Shown here: positions 57,326 through 64,000 of the stretch, piece by piece
Layout: each line of letters opens with the position of its first letter
How positions within the stretch are numbered: position 1 is the stretch's first letter
Origin: Malachius bipustulatus
Taxonomy: Eukaryota > Arthropoda > Insecta > Coleoptera > Melyridae
NCBI GenBank assembly: GCA_910589415.1
Contig: OU342637.1
Coordinates: 29,046,162 to 29,110,161 of the forward strand
Length of the DNA stretch: 64,000 nt
Reading direction: 5' to 3'
Made by a program: the position numbers and the translations under genes
The notes under the pieces: model-generated
Told to the model about the DNA's origin: nothing
Databases searched by the model: none
The model's input: only the letters and a program-made list of their open reading frames with translations

Positions 57326-59239
57326 AAAAAAGCCTGATTCTATTGAAACATATAGCCCCTGGGGCAGGCAAATTTTCGACAAAAACTCCGTAAAGTTCGA
57401 ATATGAGTATCATCGGTAGGCAACCAGAAATACAGCCCCTTAAATTTTCAAAATCAACTTATTCAGAACATAAGAAAACTCGGGAAGATACCGATCAGCA
57501 TCCAATTAAGACATCATTATCATGTCATCAGTATTTCCAGACATAATACGCCTAGATAGAGAAAATGCCGAGAAATAGGAAACCTTTGATAAGTTACATG
57601 CCCAGAAAGTAATAAAGCAAATACCTACCAACACCATATGAATTACAAATCATTTAAATAACTACGTCTGATCCATATCACGAAGAAAAGCTCAGGAAAA
57701 TATTGAATTTAGCTCATTATTATAGTTACTGCTCTCGTTGGTATTTCTTTCTTTTGTCACAGGAACCAGATCTACGAATCTGCCAGGACCTGTCTGTATG
57801 GTTGCAACGTTTCTCAAATTAATATTCAAAATACTTTTTCAAATCAAATCAGAAAGAATCACAGGAGTAAAAAGATCACAAAAAATGTAAGGGAGGTAAA
57901 ATTTCAAAAGATAGGAAAACAAAAGAATTCAAGGGGCAAGGGAAAGCAACATGGATAAGATCACTTTTCAGACCAAAATCGAAACCAAAATCAAAGAATT
58001 CAGAATTTAATTTAATTGCATAAATTCGGTAATCTGATTGGGAATTTTTCTTATGTTTTGTATAATAAATTGTTAGGGAAGAGAGAACAGGACTGAGTCA
58101 AAGATGATCAGATCCATACTAACATTCCATCGAGACACTACTTCTGTACCTGATAACAAATTAGTTCAGTACAAGGGGGTGCATCTATTCTCTTAAACAC
58201 ACACAATCTGATAGGGCAAAAGACTCATTGGAGACCATCGACTGCTGTGGCCAGCAACGTAAGTCGGAATGTGGCACAATGAATGTTTGTGAATGGCACT
58301 AATTGACAGGGAAGAGAATGGTCTGTGTATTTTCTGGTGAGCCATTTTGTTATTCCAGTACAAAATAAGTTCGGAAGCTCGCGGTTCTCCTTCTGTAATG
58401 AGTTATTCCGCAATCATGAGACTAGCCACCAACCCTAAAACACAGCGGCTAGAAAGTATCATATTTAGAGTAGGTATCGTAATTAGAGTAAATTAGAGTA
58501 TATAGAAGTAGAGCCGTCAGTCTGTGTTTCCAATCCTGTCTTAAGGATTTCCACCACAAAAATCAAATCTACAAGGGTTAAAGATCAGTGCACTTGGCCC
58601 CACGCGACCAAGTTGCAACTTAATTTATGTAATTAAAATAAAATCACTGAACTTCAGACAACACCCCATTTGGCAACTCTGCCATCTGAAAGTAAGAGTC
58701 GAAATCTATCCGGGGCAGCTGCAACAAACAACAGTGGTTGTAAAAGTGGAATGTGAATGGTTTAGAAAGCGAAAGCGAAACAGGTACCCTCTACTCCAGT
58801 GAATAGGGCCCATAAATCAGCCCAACAAAAGGGATCTCCTGGAGTAAAATGTCAATAAACATAATATTTGAGAAGCGTTACGTAATTCCATATCACCCTA
58901 AAATTAAATTATATAAATTACACAAATAGGAGCAGTAATATAGGTGTTATATGAATTTGTTTGTTTTATTTCTCTGTTTAATTAATCTCTGCAACCCCAT
59001 CTTACGAACTGAGGGTAAACTACGAAGAACGACGAGACAACGAAGGGTTCCAAATTCCTAGACATCACAGGCCAGGGGGGTGGGCGATTACACTATTTTA
59101 TTATTATATCAATTTGTTTTCTTTCAATTTTTTATTCAGGGATATTATGTTGATATAAATTGAGCAAAAAAAACTGTTTAAGTTTTATAAACTTAGAACT
59201 ACATAAACAGGGAGAGAAAACATAATATAAGACTAAAAC
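57326..59239. other. Non-coding stretch
   Basis: No gene or repeat is recognised apart from short A-rich runs and TTAGAGTA words near 58,470-58,500. Confidence 0.3.
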
Positions 59240-59385
59240 GCCCGTATTCACAAACGATAATTTCCTAAATAATTACGTAATCAATTATCCCCATCTCATT
59301 CTATTGCCAAAAAACTGCATATCTCCATCTCACTCATTTAATTAATTACGTAATTATTTAGGAAATTATCGTTTGTGAATACGGG
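59240..59385. mobile_element. MITE, 146 bp
   Basis: The terminal inverted repeats are about 45 bp and essentially perfect: GCCCGTATTCACAAACGATA, then ATTTCCTAAATAATTACG, and the inverse on the right. The central 50 bp is unpaired. The high arm identity suggests a young copy. Confidence 0.9.
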
Positions 59386-61350
59386 CATAAGGCAGCATTT
59401 TTCATTGCTGCCATTGAAATAAATATGTACACAAAACTCTATCTTTGATCCTTGCTATAGATTAAAAGACGAAATCGATGTATTTTCATCCCATTTTGCA
59501 TAGTATCTACAGTAAACAAGATTGGAACTTATTGAGTATTCTACCATATTCTCGAACCTAAGTTGATTTATTTTGACGTTCACTGTACGAACGAACGATA
59601 TTGCATTTTCTTAATTTAAAAACTAAAACCAACTTCCAAACATCCAATGTTGTCTGTTTACACAATATCTTTACCTATCAACTCCATCAAGTCGATATGA
59701 GGATACGATCCTTATACGGTCTTTTCATTACGGTATTGGGGCTCAACAAAGTCGGGGCTGCATAGATGGTGCATTGAAGGAAGAAAAATAAAATAGTAGC
59801 AAAGCAAACACCAGTTCTTATCTTTTGAAAGCACGTACTAGTTTCAACTGTTTTTATTTAGTTTGAAAAAAAAGTGACGCTTTGAATCACATGACTAGAC
59901 TGAAGTCTCTCTTGTTTTAGCGATAATATTCACCCGTCCGCATGTCTCACTCCTCTCGAGTAGAATCACTTCGATTGATTGAACTTCGTCGACTAAGAAG
60001 AACTGTTTTGTTTGATCTATTAATTTACACGTTGGCAATTAACGTGAATATCTTTCTTTCAACCCCTAAGATGGGAATTCGCTCTTTTAATTATTTTTAA
60101 CCCTATGAGACATAATTAAATAATTACTTAATTCAGACTATGTCAGATTATTCGTTCAGTTTGCATCATACATTTGATAGAATTAAGTTGGTAGAAGAAA
60201 ATAAGGGCTCTGAGACTTTATACAATGAAATTGGGGAACATTTAGGTAAATTTAGTCTCCATCTGTCATCGCAATATTCCTTCTGAAGCTATACAATTCT
60301 GGAAGTCGAAATTAAAGTTAGATACAAGTTCTGGACAACTATAACAATAACAACTTTAGAATATGGACGAAATATTTTAACGAGTTTTACCTACTTGGAA
60401 GTTCTGTGCTCAAAAACAGAGAAATAATCGCTGGCTATTATTCACGAGTTGATACACGTAAACGTACCTTCTGCAACAAAAACGCATCAAACGGAGGAGT
60501 TGTAAAAAGTACTTTGGTCAAGCTCTAGGTCACAGATTGTTTGGCCAAAAATAAAGTGACTACCCCCATGCCATTTTCCAAATAAGACCCCCTCTTTCAA
60601 GATGGTGCTGCATCCCAGGTATATGACTTCGTCCACTGTTCCTGGAGTTGTTTTATTTCCTGTAAATCCATCTTGCGATTTTTTTCCGTTTTTTTTTTCG
60701 CTATCAGGAAATCTCCTGCGAGTTAACTGCGATACGATTCATTTCGGATGCGGATGATTAAAAATGCGAATGTGAAACGTTACGGAACGTCTCTAATTTC
60801 GGCTCTGAAGTCTGAAAGTAAACTGCGTTCTGCTGATGCAGATACTGTAACGCAGAGGACCCGGGTCCCCCCGTCTTTCGCGAAAAGCCACTGTGATCGT
60901 CTATTTACCTCTGGGTTTCCCCTAATAGGACCACTGTGTTTTCCTACGTTGTGTTTACCGTTGTCATTACCGTAGTCACCCCTGCTCTTTGATTGAGGTA
61001 TGCCAGGATTACTATGGCCGAAACGGATGCGCAAAAGAACCTACTATGGCTCATTGTATCTCGGTTGATTGGGATTTCCCACAGAAAAGCGGGGAAATTA
61101 ACTGCGACTTGTTGTTAACTGTTGGCTTCCTATCAGATGTCTAAAAGCGAATGATGAGCGAGAGAATTCGTTTGCAAGAGCGTAAATTGGTGAAGGGCGA
61201 GAGGTGCTGTGATTTTGCATAGAGAGTACAAAACAATGGAAAGCGAATGATGAATCCCTTTCATGCATTTTTCAAACTCCAATCCATTTCGGATTCCACT
61301 CTTTTGCACACCTGTGCCTTCTCATTATTTCGTTTTGATTTTGTTTCGTT
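59386..61350. other. Non-coding stretch
   Basis: No gene is recognised. ORFs at 60,748-61,034 on both strands overlap each other and show no motif. Confidence 0.3.
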
Positions 61351-61660
61351 TACAGACTACCCGGTATATTGCGGGAATGTCTGTCTGATTTCATTACAAG
61401 CATCAGCTTGAATTAATTGACGAGTACAACCACTTTGGTTACAGACTATCCGGTATATGACGGAAATGTCTGTCTGTTACCTATTCAACGATTTTCTTTA
61501 CCTAATTTCCTTTTTCTAGTTTCTTTGATTTCATTTCAAGCAACTGCTTGAATTAATTAAAGAATACAACCATGTTGGTTACAGACGACCCGGGCTATGG
61601 CGGGAATGTCTGTCTGTTACTTATTCGATGATTTTCCTTGCCTAATTTCCTTTTTCTGAG
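61351..61660 (+). repeat. Imperfect tandem repeat with a CAGAC/GTCTG hairpin, three copies
   Basis: TACAGACTACCCGGTATAT and GCGGGAATGTCTGTCTG recur from 61,351, 61,440 and 61,580. TTGAATTAATT and TACCTAATTTCCTTTTTCT are shared between some units. Confidence 0.65.
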
Positions 61661-62837
61661 CTGACGGGGATCGTTTACTTGATGTAACGGGGGGTGGCTG
61701 CGTTTTAATTACCTTTAGGTATTTACGTATCTATTCTCGCACTATTTGCTTTTTCGATTTGGGCTGATCTAACGAGGGAGATGGACATAATTTCCTTATC
61801 ATCCTACCTAGGTGCGATCCATTTCAATACTCTCCTTCTTCTCACTTCCTTCAGTCCTTTGATCATCCTGGTCCAGGTACAGATGAATAAAAGGAAAATT
61901 TGAAATGAAAAGTAGGACGCAACAGTGTGTATTCACCATTTTGTAGGGAATTTATAAACTTTAATTCTAGAAAGTTGAACTTAACCGTGCGAGGACAAAA
62001 ACTTAAGAAAGGGAACTGTGAACTCCCCACCCCCACGGAGACTGCCAGCCTAGTGGGCTAGTGGACATCACTATCCAGTGGGCGAATGTTCATTCTAACA
62101 TTGTTTAAGAATGTGCCTATATTATTTCCAACTAAAATCAGCAGAATAATGATTTTTTAATTAAATAGTCGTACCTCTAGGAAAAAATGTTTTCCTTTTA
62201 TTTTCACGCAAGGGGATTATTCTCCAAATTTCATAATAATTTTTCTGAATCCATTTTCATCCTGTTGTTTATTTCAATTTACTTGAAAATTACTCCATTT
62301 TATACGTGAGTGGCATGCAAGATCCGCGTCTAAAAAGCGAGATATTTCATATTAATAAAAAGCAATTTTTCATTTTTCCCTCGTGATGTATGCCTAAGTG
62401 AAAGGTTTCTGTTTCAAGCCCTTTTATCCTTGACTTTTTATTGCATATCCTTTCACAGGAACGTCAGGATCGATACAAGGGACGGCTGAATGATGAGAGA
62501 TACTGGAAATTAATCGAACGTGCAAAATCAGACAAGCTGAGAATTTGATGAGTTCGACATGCACGACAATCGAAAATCCTGTGGATTTTTAAAGCCTTTA
62601 TTGAAATTCCTTGCCGGCATAACATCTATACGCACACAGATTCACATTTTTACAGTGGCGTAGCAATAAAGCACTTTTCAGCTTATGAAGCAGAAATGCA
62701 AAGGATATGTGGGATGGAAAAGCTATTGATTTATTTATTTTGAACTGGCAGCTTTTAATATGGTAATTCGTTCTTTTAAAATGATGGCTATTCCATTACT
62801 TTACAATTATTATGAACATCTTTTCTTGTTCTAACGC
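61661..62837. other. Non-coding stretch
   Basis: Nothing is recognised. Confidence 0.3.
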
Positions 62838-62940
62838 CCGGTTTTATAAAACAAGATAACAGGGGGTTAAAGATAACACTCCCATAGTACCATATCAGGC
62901 TTTAGAACTAACAGCATGTTAACTTGTTTTATAAAACCGA
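62838..62940. mobile_element. MITE, about 103 bp
   Basis: The terminal inverted repeats CGGTTTTATAAAACAAG and CTTGTTTTATAAAACCG enclose about 65 bp that is partly pairable (GATAACAGGGGGTTAA with TTAGAACTAACAGCATGTTA). Confidence 0.75.
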
Positions 62941-64000
62941 ATCTAAGATCTAAGAAGAAAACTTTACATATTGGTAATGTAAAGTAATGTAATGTAATGT
63001 ATCTTTATTTTTTGTAATGAATCTGTAAGAGTGAGTAAAGGTGGCCCTGAAAATCTTTAAAAAATTATTGCTCGTCACTGGTGGCCTGTAGGTAATTTAC
63101 GTTCTGAAAACATTATAATTTGACCCTCTATGGGTGCAGATATCGGGAATCGGGACAGAAATTGTGGGCTCGGAGGACCCGATTTGATTCCTGGTCGGTA
63201 CGAAATTTCAACCCTTGTGATCTAGGTGTGTGCTCATTGATCATAACGTCAACCCCTTTCCTCACAAGTCACACCTTCTGGGATAAGAGAGACTGCCTGG
63301 TGTGTTAATTTCTCGTTCCTTCCTTAATGGATATTCACAACATGTACTATTTCAATAATTCTAAAGGGGAAATAATAAAATAACACTGTTAAAATTTATA
63401 TTAAAATTATTGTTATCTTTTTCAGATTCTTATTGAGAAAAAAAAAAGTTATGTTCATGAAGTTATAGTAACTTAAGGGAAGAATATCTAAATATTGAGC
63501 TTACTAGGGACCGCATAAATGTCAGATAAAAATATATTGAAGTAGTCATAGAAAAAAAAAGGTCAATCACCCGATGAAGATACGCGCAGTGACTGTGATA
63601 TAAACTCCAATTTTTGTCTCCTCCAATATTTCCGATGGTGGAAATAAATTATGTTGTTTGATTTGATAAATTTTGTCATGATGGTAACTTTGATTGAACC
63701 GCTAATCACCGTGAAGATGACTTTAGGGAACAAATTCTTAGTTTAATCTAACCGATCTCGTTACCATCTGATCTAGGGTGTAAGTAGATTCTTACATAAA
63801 ATTGGAATTCCTCCGCCAATGTATTGGATGTTTTCCAGACGTGACGTTAATCGAATTCAAGATTTAAAAGGGAGTTTCATATGGAATTTCTATCAATCAA
63901 CCATGTTGATGTGTGTCAGCGTAATGCCTCTGAACGGTTTACTGCTTCTCTCTCTCCCACGCTTGAGACAATCATCGACATCAATCTTGCAAATGGAAAC
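62941..64000. other. Non-coding stretch to the window edge
   Basis: AATGTAATGTAATGT words occur at about 62,985. No gene is recognised. A 62-codon ORF at 63,120 has a TTTGATTCC word but no box A. Confidence 0.3.

Noticed and set aside
63120..63220. tRNA-like word TTTGATTCC near a GC-rich segment
   Set aside because: No box A at suitable distance and no closing stems.

Overview
The window is AT-rich eukaryotic DNA with no recognisable intact host gene. Dispersed GGTAGGTAC-type words, a Penelope-like retroelement, a mariner remnant, tRNA-derived repeats and very many foldback elements suggest an arthropod, probably an insect and perhaps a hemipteran. The taxonomic call rests on general impression and is weak. 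I saw no rRNA, intact tRNA, CRISPR array or bacterial-type operon.

Layout. 1-1,046 holds hammerhead ribozymes (HHR), first in a 579-bp palindrome with one ribozyme on each strand, then in a direct repeat with a 438-bp period. 2.2-16.4 kb carries a tRNA-derived SINE, a possible first exon, small MITEs and five large palindromes at 4.3, 7.3, 10.8, 12.0 and 13.6 kb. 17.9-19.4 kb is a 5'-truncated Penelope-like element that keeps its GIY-YIG endonuclease domain. 19.4-22.8 kb is a diverged repeat array, interrupted by a second HHR palindrome and ending in a perfect 398-bp tandem duplication. 22.9-25.8 kb is two further large palindromes, one nested and carrying an insertion.

The right-hand 38 kb is less repeat-dense and looks like intron or intergenic sequence. 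It contains a fragment resembling a PIN/FEN-type nuclease ORF (28.6 kb), minisatellites (29.2, 29.8, 41.7 kb), more foldbacks (30.5, 38.2, 47.1, 50.8, 54.6 kb), a mariner transposase pseudogene split by about 970 bp of other DNA (41.0-42.8 kb), a 0.9-kb satellite array (55.2 kb), two decayed HHR copies (37.1 and 57.3 kb) and short MITEs. A few open segments could be exons but none is securely identified.

The most interesting system is the HHR family: at least six motif copies with an intact core at two loci plus two fossils. The tandem pair at 456 and 894 would, if transcribed and active, release a 438-nt RNA, which is the layout of small circular-RNA retrozymes. Animal HHR retroelements are thought to depend on Penelope-like machinery, and a fragment of such an element lies in this window. 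The second notable pattern is nesting: several palindromes share one inner core but wear different outer shells, most with CAGGGTGTCC-like ends.
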